Source: an uncultured SAR86 cluster bacterium (GTDB taxonomy: Bacteria > Pseudomonadota > Gammaproteobacteria > Magnimaribacterales > AG-339-G14). From it: a stretch of 57,202 nucleotides of DNA. Made by a program: the position numbers and the translations under genes. The notes under the pieces were generated by a model. That model was given only the letters and a program-made list of their open reading frames with translations, searched no databases and had not been told where the DNA came from. The stretch spans positions 77,180-134,381 of the forward strand of contig CABXSA010000001.1 in the NCBI GenBank assembly GCA_902514765.1. Reading direction: 5' to 3'. Below, in pieces: positions 25,047 to 33,388 of the stretch; within the stretch, counting starts at the first letter, position 1, and each line of letters begins with the position of its first letter.

Positions 25047-25793
25047 ATGTCTGAAAGAAGCATCAAAAATTTTATTCCAAACTTGATTACTTTAACTGGA
25101 CTTTGTTTTGGTCTAAGTTCTATAAGGTTTGCAGTTTTAGAAGATTTTAAAGCCGCAGTTGTGTGTATTCTTATTGCAGCAATCTGCGATGTCTTAGACG
25201 GATTATTTTCCAGGCTTTTAAAAACTCAATCAGATTTGGGAGCCGAACTTGATTCGTTGGCTGATTTTTTGAGTTTTGGGGTGGCCCCTGGAATTTTAGT
25301 TTATTTTGGAATTTTAGAAGAATTGGCTATCTGGGGATACCTTGCTGTAACTGCTTTTATTGTTTTTGCTTGCTTAAGACTTGCTATTTTCAATTTGAAT
25401 TTACCGCCTACTGAGGATGCTCAAAAACAAGGATATTTTTTAGGAGTACCAACTCCATCCGGTGCAGGTCTGATTTTGCTTCCTTTAATTCATTCTTTTC
25501 TTGGTTTTAACTGGGGTATAGAAAATCCTGAGGTGGTTGCAATATATACCAGTCTGGTTGGTTTATTGATGGTCAGCAAGATTCCAACATTTTCGCTAAA
25601 AGAACTTAATATGACTGTAAATAGAAAATTTTTTCTTAGGTTTTTTGCTGGCTTTGTGGTTTTAGTGCTGTTGATGATAAATTTTCTTTGGCAGTTTTTG
25701 TCAGTAGTTGGAATTATTTATATTGTAGGAATTCCTGTTGCAATATTTATCTTTCGCAGAAATCGTAATAAGAACGAAGAAGAAGCAGGTTAG
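25047..25793 (+). CDS. pssA: CDP-diacylglycerol-serine O-phosphatidyltransferase
   Basis: Makes phosphatidylserine from CDP-diacylglycerol and serine. The 248-residue membrane protein has the CDP-alcohol phosphotransferase motif D-x2-DG-x2-(A/S)R-x8-G-x3-D-x3-D in DVLDGLFSRLLKTQSDLGAE then LDSLAD; the usual Ala before Arg is Ser. About seven or eight spans. With psd it forms a two-gene phosphatidylethanolamine operon. Its TAG stop overlaps the stop of the convergent esterase gene. Confidence 0.94.
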   Translation: MSERSIKNFIPNLITLTGLCFGLSSIRFAVLEDFKAAVVCILIAAICDVLDGLFSRLLKTQSDLGAELDSLADFLSFGVAPGILVYFGILEELAIWGYLAVTAFIVFACLRLAIFNLNLPPTEDAQKQGYFLGVPTPSGAGLILLPLIHSFLGFNWGIENPEVVAIYTSLVGLLMVSKIPTFSLKELNMTVNRKFFLRFFAGFVVLVLLMINFLWQFLSVVGIIYIVGIPVAIFIFRRNRNKNEEEAG

Positions 25794-26758
25794 TCAGATA
25801 GCTCTTCAAATATTTTAAAGATTTCTTTCGCAGTAGAAATATCTCTTACGTTTCCCCCAAAAAAAGAACTATATTCCACATTTGGAGATGCATAAATATG
25901 TCCTCCATTTATAAGAGTAAATAATGCAACAACATTTTCTCCCGCATTAATTTTTTTTACTACTCCATTGCTTTTGTCTCCATCTGTATCTTCAATCTGT
26001 GAAACCGTTTCCTTTCCAGCAGGGCTTAAACTTTTCCAATATTCGTATGTCTTTTCCGAGGATTGGACTATGCCACGACTAGTATTGCCAAAAAGCTGTA
26101 CTTGCCCACCATCATATGGAGCAATAGGGTCCTTGGTTCCGTTAAAGATTAATATGTTCACTCCTTCATTATTTTTTTTACATTCGTTGTTATTGTCTAT
26201 AGGAATCGTTGCAACTAATGGAGCAAGAATAAAAATTGATTCAGGAGATTCGTAAGCCAAACGATAAATCATTTGACCACCATTTGAGATCCCGGTCGCT
26301 ATTATTTTTTTCTTATCAACTTTGTAGTCTAAAGATATTTTTTGAATAACTTCTTTTAAGAATCCTACATCGTCAATATTTTCTTGGTTGGCAGCATAAT
26401 CGGCAGAGGCTCTGCAGTCATTCCAAAAATTTTTATACCCTTGCGGATAAACAACTAAGAATCCATGCTTTTCCGCAAGATATTCAAAATCATACCCAGT
26501 AGCAATTCTCATATCTTCTGACTTACCGTAAGAGCCATGTAGCACAAAAAATGCTCCAGAATTTTCTTTGAAATTTCTTGGAATATACAAATCGTATGTC
26601 CTCTCAATATTATCGTGGTCAATAGTAAAAGTCTCATAAAGACCCCCTGAGGGAGCGTTTCTCTCAGGATAGACATTAAGATAATTATAAAGAACCAAAA
26701 ATGCAGTTAAGGCACCGACTAAGATGCTTATAAAGAATATTCGTAAACTAGATTTCAT
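25790..26758 (-). CDS. Exported/anchored PHB-depolymerase-like esterase
   Basis: 322-residue alpha/beta hydrolase with an N-terminal membrane helix or signal (IFFISILVGALTAFLVLY). The oxyanion region is FVLHGSYGKSEDM, the nucleophile is in GISNGG, the acid in GTKDPIAPYDGG and the His in NGGHIYAS. This is the COG3509 polyhydroxybutyrate depolymerase/feruloyl-esterase group (LpqC-like). A GTG at 26770 would add four residues, but the GGAGG ribosome-binding site lies inside that extension, so ATG 26758 is chosen. It likely hydrolyses extracytoplasmic esters. Confidence 0.88.
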   Translation of the reverse strand: MKSSLRIFFISILVGALTAFLVLYNYLNVYPERNAPSGGLYETFTIDHDNIERTYDLYIPRNFKENSGAFFVLHGSYGKSEDMRIATGYDFEYLAEKHGFLVVYPQGYKNFWNDCRASADYAANQENIDDVGFLKEVIQKISLDYKVDKKKIIATGISNGGQMIYRLAYESPESIFILAPLVATIPIDNNNECKKNNEGVNILIFNGTKDPIAPYDGGQVQLFGNTSRGIVQSSEKTYEYWKSLSPAGKETVSQIEDTDGDKSNGVVKKINAGENVVALFTLINGGHIYASPNVEYSSFFGGNVRDISTAKEIFKIFEELSD

Positions 26759-26770
26759 TAAAGCCTCCAC

Positions 26771-26854
26771 TCAATAAATGAATATGAAGTAGTAGCATCC
26801 AATTACAAGTCCGATTATTAAGCCAAGTAGAGATATAAGAAAATTTTTAAGCAT
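26771..26854 (-). CDS. Possible 27-residue membrane peptide
   Basis: A short frame from ATG (26854) to TGA (26771) encodes a 27-residue peptide: basic start MLKNF, then one hydrophobic helix (LISLLGLIIGLVIGCYYFIFIY). It ends just before the GGAGG site of the esterase gene, and sits between rlmN and the esterase on the same strand. Composition is that of a real single-span peptide, but no ribosome-binding site precedes the ATG. Confidence 0.35.
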   Translation of the reverse strand: MLKNFLISLLGLIIGLVIGCYYFIFIY

Positions 26855-26881
26855 GCAAATTAAAATTTATTTTATCTCATA

Positions 26882-27994
26882 TTAGACTAAGGACTTTGTT
26901 TCAATAATTTTATTTTCTTTTACAGAACGCTTCTTTCTATTGGTCCTGTCGTTTACCTTGCCCACCAATTGACCACAAGCAGCCATGATGTCTTCTCCTC
27001 TTGTTGTCCTTACAGTTGTTATATACCCTTCTTTTTGAAGAATTTTTTTAAAAGTTTCGACCCGCATGTTGGAAGGTCTTTTATATTCTGTTCCAGGGAA
27101 TGGATTGAAGGGGATCAAATTAATCTTGCTTGGAATATCTCTTAATATTTCTGCCAATTCTTTTGCGTTATCTAAAGAGTCATTAACTTTATTAATTAAA
27201 ATGTATTCCATAGTAGTTTTTCTCTGATCACCGCATTTTTCTACGTAACGCATTACCGCATCCAATAGCTTTTTAATCGGATACTTTTTGTTTAAAGGCA
27301 CTAAATCGTTGCGTAATTTATCATTGGGGGCATGAAGTGAAATGGTTAATGCTGCATCGGTTACCTCCGAAAGCTTATCTATCATAGGCACCAATCCAGA
27401 GGTGCTCAAAGTCACCTTTCTTTTTGAAAGTCCATATCCTTTATCATGCATCATCAAGTTCATAGCTTCAGTTACTGGTTCGAAATTAAGCAAAGGCTCT
27501 CCCATGCCCATCATCACAACATTTGTTACATTCTTTGAACCATGATCTCTAGGAGTTCCAAAAGAATTTTCCGCTACCCAAACTTGTCCTATGATTTCTG
27601 CTGTCGATAGGTTTCTTGAAAAGCCCTGTTTTCCAGTAGCACAAAAACTACAGTCAACAGCGCAGCCTACTTGAGAAGAAACACATAAAGTAGCTCTTTT
27701 ACCCTCAGGAATTAAGACCATCTCAACTAAATTACCGTCTCCAACGCTCAAAACCCATTTACGAGTGCCATCTTTAGAATCTTTCTCGTAAACAATTTCT
27801 GGGGGCTTAATTTCTGTTTTTTCTTCCAAAATACACCTTAGGTCCTTTGACAGATTGCTCATCTCATCAAAGTTTGAGATTCCTTTTTGATGAATCCATT
27901 GAAAAACTTGCCTAGCTCGATAAGGCTTTTCTCCTAAAGATTCGAAAAATTTTTCCATGGCATCTAAAGACATACCAAGAAGATTTGTTTTCAT
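26882..27994 (-). CDS. rlmN: Dual-specificity 23S rRNA/tRNA adenine-C2 methyltransferase
   Basis: Radical-SAM enzyme methylating A2503 of 23S rRNA and A37 of tRNAs. The [4Fe-4S]-binding motif is CAVDCSFCATGKQGF, the SAM region includes GMGEPLLNF, and the C-terminal catalytic Cys lies in IMAACGQL. The N-terminal helical domain and LVEMVLIPEGKRATLCVSSQVG are characteristic. The 370 residues are full length. In many Gammaproteobacteria rlmN precedes ndk or pilF-bamB; here it is followed by a hydroxyacid dehydrogenase upstream on the same strand. Confidence 0.97.
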   Translation of the reverse strand: MKTNLLGMSLDAMEKFFESLGEKPYRARQVFQWIHQKGISNFDEMSNLSKDLRCILEEKTEIKPPEIVYEKDSKDGTRKWVLSVGDGNLVEMVLIPEGKRATLCVSSQVGCAVDCSFCATGKQGFSRNLSTAEIIGQVWVAENSFGTPRDHGSKNVTNVVMMGMGEPLLNFEPVTEAMNLMMHDKGYGLSKRKVTLSTSGLVPMIDKLSEVTDAALTISLHAPNDKLRNDLVPLNKKYPIKKLLDAVMRYVEKCGDQRKTTMEYILINKVNDSLDNAKELAEILRDIPSKINLIPFNPFPGTEYKRPSNMRVETFKKILQKEGYITTVRTTRGEDIMAACGQLVGKVNDRTNRKKRSVKENKIIETKSLV

Positions 27995-27997
27995 TGT

Positions 27998-28972
27998 TTA
28001 AAGCTCAAATAGATTTATTATCGGTTTGCCATTTTTTAAATTAGCGACATTTTCAAGAAAAAGATTAAACGATCTCGGTAGAGACATTAAAGAGTGAGCT
28101 GAATCGTGAGGAGTAATGTAACAATTATTTGCCTCCCAAAGGGGAGAGTCTTTTTCTAGGGGTTCTTTTTTAGTGGTATCCAAAGCCGCAGCAGCAATTT
28201 CACCGGTATTTAATGCCTCTGCAAGATCAGCTTCGTCCACAGCGCTGCCTCGACCGACATTAATGAACATGCTTTGATGATTCATTTGTTTGAAAACTTT
28301 TTTATCAATTATATTTCTTGTATGTTCGCTATCCGGCAAAACCGTGACAAGAAAATCTGCAAAAGGCAACAGCTCCATTAAGCTTTCTGGCGTTTTGACT
28401 TCATTAGCAAATTCACAAGTAACAGGCGATCTTCTAATACCAGTAACGTTCATTTCAAATGACTTTGCAATTCGAGCAATTTCTTTTCCTATACCTCCAT
28501 ATCCATAAATGATTAAATTCTTATTCGTTAATTCCCCGTCACCTCCATTTGGCATCCATTTTTTTTCTTTTTGAAGTTCAATATGAAGATCAATTCTTTT
28601 GTTCCATCTCAACATTTGCGCTAAAACGTAATTGGCCATGGGTTTGCCATATATGCTGCTTGCATTTGCAACAACTGCATTAGTTTCTTTCAATACTGCT
28701 TGCAAAAAAGGATCATCCATACCCGAATATCCGCTTTGGATGAATTTTGCTTTCTTTGCAACTTCCAACATAGGCTCGAAAAGATGTTTGTGGTCTCGCA
28801 CAGCAAAGAGGAATTGATAAGATAAAAACAAGGCATCAACTTCCGGAACATCTCTCCAATCAGGATTTGTATGATTCTCAGGGTTCAGCACAATGATCTC
28901 CATATTAGGATCAAGCTTCAGAATTTCTGATTCATAAAGTTTGCTTATCAGGCTATCGACTACTATTTTCAT
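27998..28972 (-). CDS. D-isomer-specific 2-hydroxyacid dehydrogenase
   Basis: NAD(P)-dependent oxidoreductase of 324 residues. The nucleotide-binding motif is GYGGIGKEIARIA, the catalytic Arg is in NVGRGSAVDEADL, the Glu region in ALDTTKKEPLEKDSPLW, and the catalytic His in YITPHDSAH. The reading extends upstream to 29023, but the conserved N-terminal strand starts MKIVVDS at 28972, and this choice also removes overlap with the divergent desaturase gene. Substrate unknown. Three bases separate it from rlmN. Confidence 0.9.
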   Translation of the reverse strand: MKIVVDSLISKLYESEILKLDPNMEIIVLNPENHTNPDWRDVPEVDALFLSYQFLFAVRDHKHLFEPMLEVAKKAKFIQSGYSGMDDPFLQAVLKETNAVVANASSIYGKPMANYVLAQMLRWNKRIDLHIELQKEKKWMPNGGDGELTNKNLIIYGYGGIGKEIARIAKSFEMNVTGIRRSPVTCEFANEVKTPESLMELLPFADFLVTVLPDSEHTRNIIDKKVFKQMNHQSMFINVGRGSAVDEADLAEALNTGEIAAAALDTTKKEPLEKDSPLWEANNCYITPHDSAHSLMSLPRSFNLFLENVANLKNGKPIINLFEL

Positions 28973-29048
28973 AGGTTTCTTTTTTAGATGGGGCAATTTA
29001 AACCAGAAGTTTTTGGAAAACAAGAATATTGATTTAACTGGCTATATA

Positions 29049-29909
29049 ATGTACCGGAAAATGACAGAACTCACGATCACAGATGTTTATGCCTTTGGCG
29101 TTCCTATCATATTGGCCCTTATTTTAATTGAAGTCTTTATTTCAAACCGGGAAAACAAGAATTACTATAAATCTGGCGATACTTGGTGTACCTCAGGACT
29201 TCTCTTTGGAAATATCTTAACGGGATTTGCCATCAAAGGATCCATCGTTGGGTTTCATTTCTTTCTATATCAGTTTCGAATTGTTGACTTAGTAACCATC
29301 TTGCCAAGTTGGGTTTTATGGATCTTAACTTTCGTTTTAATAGACTTAGTATTTTATATCTATCATAGGCTTTCTCATCGGGTAAGATTTCTTTGGGCAA
29401 TTCATATGAGTCACCATTCCAGCGAAGAAATGAATTTTGCAGTTTCCTTCAGACAAGCTTGGTTTGGCCCAATTTCAAAAGTACCTTTTTTTATGATGTT
29501 ACCAATTTTAGGTTTAGACCCCCTAATGATTGCAGTAGCAGGAGTCATAAGTACTTTATGGGGAGTAGTGGGGCATACCCAAATTATTGGCAAGTTAGGC
29601 CCCCTAGAATGGCTTTTCAATACTCCTTCCCATCATAGAGTTCATCATGGCTCAAACCCAGAATACATAGATAAAAATTATGGAAACCTACTGATTATTT
29701 GGGACCGCTTGTTTGGCACTTTTCAACCTGAGGAAAGTTCCGTGAATTATGGTCTTGTAAATAATGTAAATACCTTTAACCCAATTAAAATAACATTTAT
29801 GGGCTGGAACAAAATATTTCTAGATATGAAAAAAGCTTCAAGCTTGAGACAAGCTATAGACCATTTTTTTGGCCCTCCAACCACTCACGAAAAAGAAGCT
29901 TTGAATTAG
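29049..29909 (+). CDS. Fatty acid hydroxylase/sterol desaturase superfamily membrane enzyme
   Basis: 286-residue di-iron membrane oxygenase. The three His clusters are HRLSH, HMSHHSSEE and HTQ...PSHHRVHHG, with the IDKNYGNLLIIWDRLFGTF ending typical of the superfamily. Four to five membrane spans. Family members hydroxylate or desaturate sterols, fatty alcohol chains or carotenoids. ATG 29061 (MTELTITD) is an equally good start; the longer frame to 28941 overlaps the divergent dehydrogenase and is rejected. A DMT transporter gene follows 21 nt later. A second, distinct family member lies at 38133. Confidence 0.9.
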   Translation: MYRKMTELTITDVYAFGVPIILALILIEVFISNRENKNYYKSGDTWCTSGLLFGNILTGFAIKGSIVGFHFFLYQFRIVDLVTILPSWVLWILTFVLIDLVFYIYHRLSHRVRFLWAIHMSHHSSEEMNFAVSFRQAWFGPISKVPFFMMLPILGLDPLMIAVAGVISTLWGVVGHTQIIGKLGPLEWLFNTPSHHRVHHGSNPEYIDKNYGNLLIIWDRLFGTFQPEESSVNYGLVNNVNTFNPIKITFMGWNKIFLDMKKASSLRQAIDHFFGPPTTHEKEALN

Positions 29910-29930
29910 TTCAGAAAAGCTTAGGTAATC

Positions 29931-30809
29931 ATGAAGACAACAATTATCAATTGGCTCCTAGTTTTATTTGTGAGTCTTAGCTGGGGAGCATCTTTTATGT
30001 TTACACGCTTAGTAGTAGAAGAAATTTCTCCCTCTCACTTAGTATCAATAAGGCTTTTACTTGCTGCTCTTCTATTAGGACCCTTGTTTATTAATAAAAA
30101 AGAATTTTTAAAGATGTCTAAAGTGATCCCTTCTTTGATTTTGCTTGGAATTATAAATGCCGCCTTGCCTTTCTTTCTTTTTGCTTGGTCTGCTCAAGAA
30201 CTCACCGCTGGTATGCTTTCAATATTAAATGGAACTTCACCTTTATTTGCATTAATTATTGCAATTTTACTTTTTAGACAAAATACCACCTTCCTTCAAG
30301 TAATTGGTCTTTTAGCAGGCTTTGTTGGGCTCTTAATTTTTATAGGAATTGATGAAATTAGAGTAGTATTTTTCCCAGTAACTTTATGCCTAATTGGAGC
30401 ATTTTGTTATGCATATTCAAACAATGTCTTATTTAAATTGAACCATATAAATTCTTCAGCTCTTGCTTCTGCAACTATGCTGTCAGGTTTTATTTTTTCA
30501 ATTCCATTATTTTTGTCCGAGCCACAATCTTTTTCATTTGATCTGTCACTAAAAACTTATTTAGCAACCTTATTCCTTGGGCTGATTTCAACAGGCATCT
30601 CATTTATTGCTTACGTTGTTTTGTTACAAAGATCATCCCCAGTTCAAGCCTCGTCGATAATTTTCTTGGTACCCATTACTGGAATTTTCTGGGGCGCAAT
30701 ATTTTTAAATGAAAATATAGATCAAAAGGTCATATTGGGCTCTTTGTGTATTTTAATTGGTATAGGACTAACAAATATTTTTAAACCTAAAAAACTTTTG
30801 AGAGATTAA
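29931..30809 (+). CDS. EamA-family (DMT superfamily) transporter
   Basis: 292 residues with ten membrane spans in two EamA repeats. The first begins LFVSLSWGASFMFTRLVVEEISPSHLVSIRLLLAALLL-like, and each repeat contains the typical ALPFFLFAWSAQELTAGMLSILNGTSPLFALI-type or SSPVQASSIIFLVPI-type block. Such permeases export metabolites or amino acids; the substrate cannot be read. Its stop is directly abutted by the stop of the convergent arsC-like gene. Confidence 0.9.
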   Translation: MKTTIINWLLVLFVSLSWGASFMFTRLVVEEISPSHLVSIRLLLAALLLGPLFINKKEFLKMSKVIPSLILLGIINAALPFFLFAWSAQELTAGMLSILNGTSPLFALIIAILLFRQNTTFLQVIGLLAGFVGLLIFIGIDEIRVVFFPVTLCLIGAFCYAYSNNVLFKLNHINSSALASATMLSGFIFSIPLFLSEPQSFSFDLSLKTYLATLFLGLISTGISFIAYVVLLQRSSPVQASSIIFLVPITGIFWGAIFLNENIDQKVILGSLCILIGIGLTNIFKPKKLLRD

Positions 30810-31160
30810 TTAAACAATCTTTAAAACATTTTCTGGCGGCCTGCCAACTATAGCTTTAGACCCTTTTACATAAATTGGTCTTTCAATGAGCTTGGAATAT
30901 TCAATCATTAAATTAATGATTTCTTCATCTGAAATATTAGAATCTTTTAAGTTATTCTCTTTATATGCAGATTCTCCTGTCCTCAAAAGATCTCTCGGGC
31001 TAATACCAAGTTTTTGAATTATTTCTTTCAAAAAATCTTTTTCGAGCTTCTCGTCAAGGTACATGAAAACCTCAAAACCTTCTTTTTCTTTCTCTAGGAT
31101 ACTTAAGGCTTGTCTAGACTTACTGCATCTGGGGTTGTGAAAAAGAAAAGCTTTGGCCAT
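30810..31160 (-). CDS. ArsC-family (glutaredoxin-dependent) reductase
   Basis: 116 residues. The N-terminus FLFHNPRCSKSRQAL has the catalytic Cys of the ArsC/Spx family, and the C-terminus ERPIYVKGSKAIVGRPPENVL has the conserved substrate-binding RP and GRPP segments. Family members reduce arsenate with glutathione and glutaredoxin. No arsenite pump or arsR is adjacent, so arsenate resistance is plausible but not certain; some relatives (YffB-like) have other roles. Confidence 0.88.
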   Translation of the reverse strand: MAKAFLFHNPRCSKSRQALSILEKEKEGFEVFMYLDEKLEKDFLKEIIQKLGISPRDLLRTGESAYKENNLKDSNISDEEIINLMIEYSKLIERPIYVKGSKAIVGRPPENVLKIV

Positions 31161-31176
31161 AGTTAAGAATTATCTT

Positions 31177-31944
31177 ATGAAAAGAGTTATTTTAAGCAGA
31201 AAAGGATTTGATTCAAAATATGGAGGTAGACCTTCTCCAATATTTAAAAATGGTGATATTTTCTCTCTTCCTATTCCTCAAAATGGAAAATCTCCAAAAA
31301 AATATCATGAGCTTAAATTCAATGGCATTAATGGAACTCAAGCTTTGAAGGAAGTTTCAGCTACACAAGTTACTTCTGAAGATTTTTGCCATTATGATCC
31401 CGCTCTTAATGACAAAATTGGACTTTTTGGTCAGGCGGGTAGTGCACAATCAGAGCTTAAAAATAATGGTGTTGGTATAGGGGATCTTTTTTTATTTTTT
31501 GGGTGGTTTAAAAAAACAGATAATCCAAAAATTAATATCCATAAAATTTTTGGATGGTTACAAATTGAAGAGATCTTGGAAGGCGATAATCAGATTTCAA
31601 ATTTTTTAAAAAAATATAATCTTTCACATCCACACGATCCAAGATATCGACACTATAAAAACAATACAATATATGTATCAAGAAAAAATTTTGGCTTATT
31701 TAAAAAATTTTCAAAAAAACTAGTGCTTAGCGCTCCTAACCATACGAAATCTATGTGGCAGTTTCCCAAGGAATATTTTGCTAATCCTGCTAAGAAGAAG
31801 AGTAAAATTTTTTTAAACCGTCTAAAATGGAAAGACAATAAAAAATTATTAGTCGATACAAATATTGGTCCTGGCCAAGAATTTATTTTCGACGCCCAAG
31901 AAGTTCCAGATGTTTCTTTATGGGCGAAATCACTAACAGAATAG
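31177..31944 (+). CDS. Nmad3-like putative nucleotide-modification-associated protein
   Basis: 255 residues. The opening MKRVILSRKGFDSKYGGRPSPI, then GDIFSLPIP, HYDPAL, GQAGSAQSEL and GIGDLFLFFGWF match my memory of the Nucleotide modification associated domain 3 family (Nmad3), predicted from phage and genome-island contexts to act on modified bases. The ATG at 31177 is preferred: the upstream start at 31153 would overlap the divergent arsC start. Here it is not next to other DNA-modification or phage genes. Biochemical role unproven. Confidence 0.75.
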   Translation: MKRVILSRKGFDSKYGGRPSPIFKNGDIFSLPIPQNGKSPKKYHELKFNGINGTQALKEVSATQVTSEDFCHYDPALNDKIGLFGQAGSAQSELKNNGVGIGDLFLFFGWFKKTDNPKINIHKIFGWLQIEEILEGDNQISNFLKKYNLSHPHDPRYRHYKNNTIYVSRKNFGLFKKFSKKLVLSAPNHTKSMWQFPKEYFANPAKKKSKIFLNRLKWKDNKKLLVDTNIGPGQEFIFDAQEVPDVSLWAKSLTE

Positions 31945-31951
31945 TAATTTT

Positions 31952-32338
31952 ATGAACAATTTATATCTTTTTATTGCGGGGCTCATGGCCGGAATGATTT
32001 TGTTTCAAGCAGCTTTGAATGCACCTACTATTTTTAAAGTGTACTCTGAAGAACAAGCCGGACCCTTTTTAAGAGCTATTTTCCCAAAATTATTTTTAAA
32101 TGTGGCATTTCTTAGCCTCATAGGCGTTGTCTTATCAGTAATTGGCGATCGTCTTTCGCTTCAACTACTTTTTTTTGTTTCTTTTTTATTAATGAGTGTT
32201 TCTTATTTGATCGTTCCGGCAACAAACAAAGCAAGGGATGAAGGAAGAGATAAAAGTTTTAAATATCTGCACTTATTGAGTGTAATACTTACTTTATTCA
32301 CTTTAGTACTCTGCCTTATAATTTTGGTGGTCACCTAA
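31952..32338 (+). CDS. DUF4149-like membrane protein
   Basis: 128 residues, four spans. The pattern (F)QAALNAPTIFKVYSEEQAGPFLRAIFPKLF, then IVPATNKARDEG and FKYLHLLSVIL, matches DUF4149 (TMEM205-like), whose hallmark is a Pro-containing first helix and a P-A-x-N turn. Function unknown in bacteria. It starts 7 nt after the Nmad3-like gene and ends one base before the DUF2237 gene, so the three form a tight group. Confidence 0.8.
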   Translation: MNNLYLFIAGLMAGMILFQAALNAPTIFKVYSEEQAGPFLRAIFPKLFLNVAFLSLIGVVLSVIGDRLSLQLLFFVSFLLMSVSYLIVPATNKARDEGRDKSFKYLHLLSVILTLFTLVLCLIILVVT

Positions 32339-32339
32339 A

Positions 32340-32711
32340 ATGGAAAAACAATTCAATGTTTTTGAAGAAGAAATAGAAGAATGTTGTTCAAATCCTATTA
32401 CTGGATTTTTTCGTAATGGATTTTGCCATACCGATAATTTAGATCGGGGCTTGCATGTAGTTTGCGCTTACATTACAAAAGATTTTTTAGATTTTTCAAA
32501 GTCTCGAGGCAATGATCTTTCAACCCCTAGAGAGGAGTTTAATTTTCCTGGCTTAAAAGAGGGCGATCATTGGTGTGTTTGTGCAGAAAGATGGAAGGAG
32601 GCATATGAATTTGGCAAGGCTCCCAAAATTTTCCTTAAAAGAACAAATAAAAAAACTTTATCTGTTGTAAGTCTTGAAGTTTTAAAAGAGTATTCGATTG
32701 ATCTCAGCTAA
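32340..32711 (+). CDS. DUF2237 family protein
   Basis: 123 residues almost wholly spanned by the DUF2237 signature: CCSNPITGFFRNGFCHTDNLD, VCAYITKDFLDFSKSRGNDLSTPR, FPGLKEGDHWCVCAERWKEA and APKIFLKRTNKKTL. Four conserved Cys are kept. The family is widespread in marine bacteria and algae and has no known function; Cys/His content suggests a metal or redox role. Confidence 0.93.
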   Translation: MEKQFNVFEEEIEECCSNPITGFFRNGFCHTDNLDRGLHVVCAYITKDFLDFSKSRGNDLSTPREEFNFPGLKEGDHWCVCAERWKEAYEFGKAPKIFLKRTNKKTLSVVSLEVLKEYSIDLS

Positions 32712-32765
32712 AGAGAGAGGCAGCCTTAATCAGAATTCATTTTTGTGTTTTGGTAGAATGGGCCT

Positions 32766-33302
32766 GTGTCTTTAGATTATACAAAAGCCCAAAAAGTGAT
32801 TCATTGGCTTATGGCTATAATAATCATGCTTGACTTGAATGTCGCTCAAAAATTTGGGGGCGACATGGAATTGTGGGACAGACTGGAATCTCGTTCAGAT
32901 CACGCAACGGCGGGGATGATCGTGACCTTTCTGTTTATTTTAAGAATAATACTTCGTTATTTTAATGGTGCGCCAGAACTGCCTACGACAATGCCAAGAT
33001 GGCAAATATATTCAGCTAAATTGGGTCATTATTCTCTTTATGTTCTTATGGCAGGTTTAATCATTACAGGAATTTCGATGGCAAGCTTTGCATCTGATCC
33101 AATTGTTGTGTTTGGCATGGATTTGTCTTTCGCTAAACACAATCAAAGCTATTTTCACCTAATAAGGGGCGCACATGAGTTTTGTACAAATGCAATTATT
33201 TTACTCATAATCATTCATATTTCTGCGGCTTTATATCATCACTTCTTCGCAAAAGATGACACAACTTTAAACATGGTTAAATTCTGGCAAACTAAACAAT
33301 GA
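32766..33302 (+). CDS. Cytochrome b561 family protein
   Basis: 178 residues with four membrane helices. Conserved haem-ligand His are in QKVIHWLMA (helix 1), SDHATAGM (helix 2), GHYSLYVLM (helix 3) and IIHISAALYHHFF (helix 4), as in bacterial di-haem b561 (YodB/CybB type), which moves electrons between quinol and periplasmic acceptors such as superoxide. The start is GTG at 32766. It is separated by 54 nt from the DUF2237 gene. Confidence 0.92.
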   Translation: MSLDYTKAQKVIHWLMAIIIMLDLNVAQKFGGDMELWDRLESRSDHATAGMIVTFLFILRIILRYFNGAPELPTTMPRWQIYSAKLGHYSLYVLMAGLIITGISMASFASDPIVVFGMDLSFAKHNQSYFHLIRGAHEFCTNAIILLIIIHISAALYHHFFAKDDTTLNMVKFWQTKQ

Positions 33303-33388
33303 AAGTTTAAACAGATAAGATAAAACAAACTTGAAATTTTTAAAATCAATAAAATGAAAAATAAAGTTAAGCCATTGTTCTTTTTTCT

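Noticed and set aside
28941-29048. Extended start for the desaturase gene
   Set aside because: It would overlap the divergent dehydrogenase start, and the extra residues are not family-like.
30810-31160. Arsenic-resistance operon around the ArsC-like gene
   Set aside because: No arsR, arsB or acr3 adjacent; neighbours are a DMT transporter and an Nmad3-like gene.
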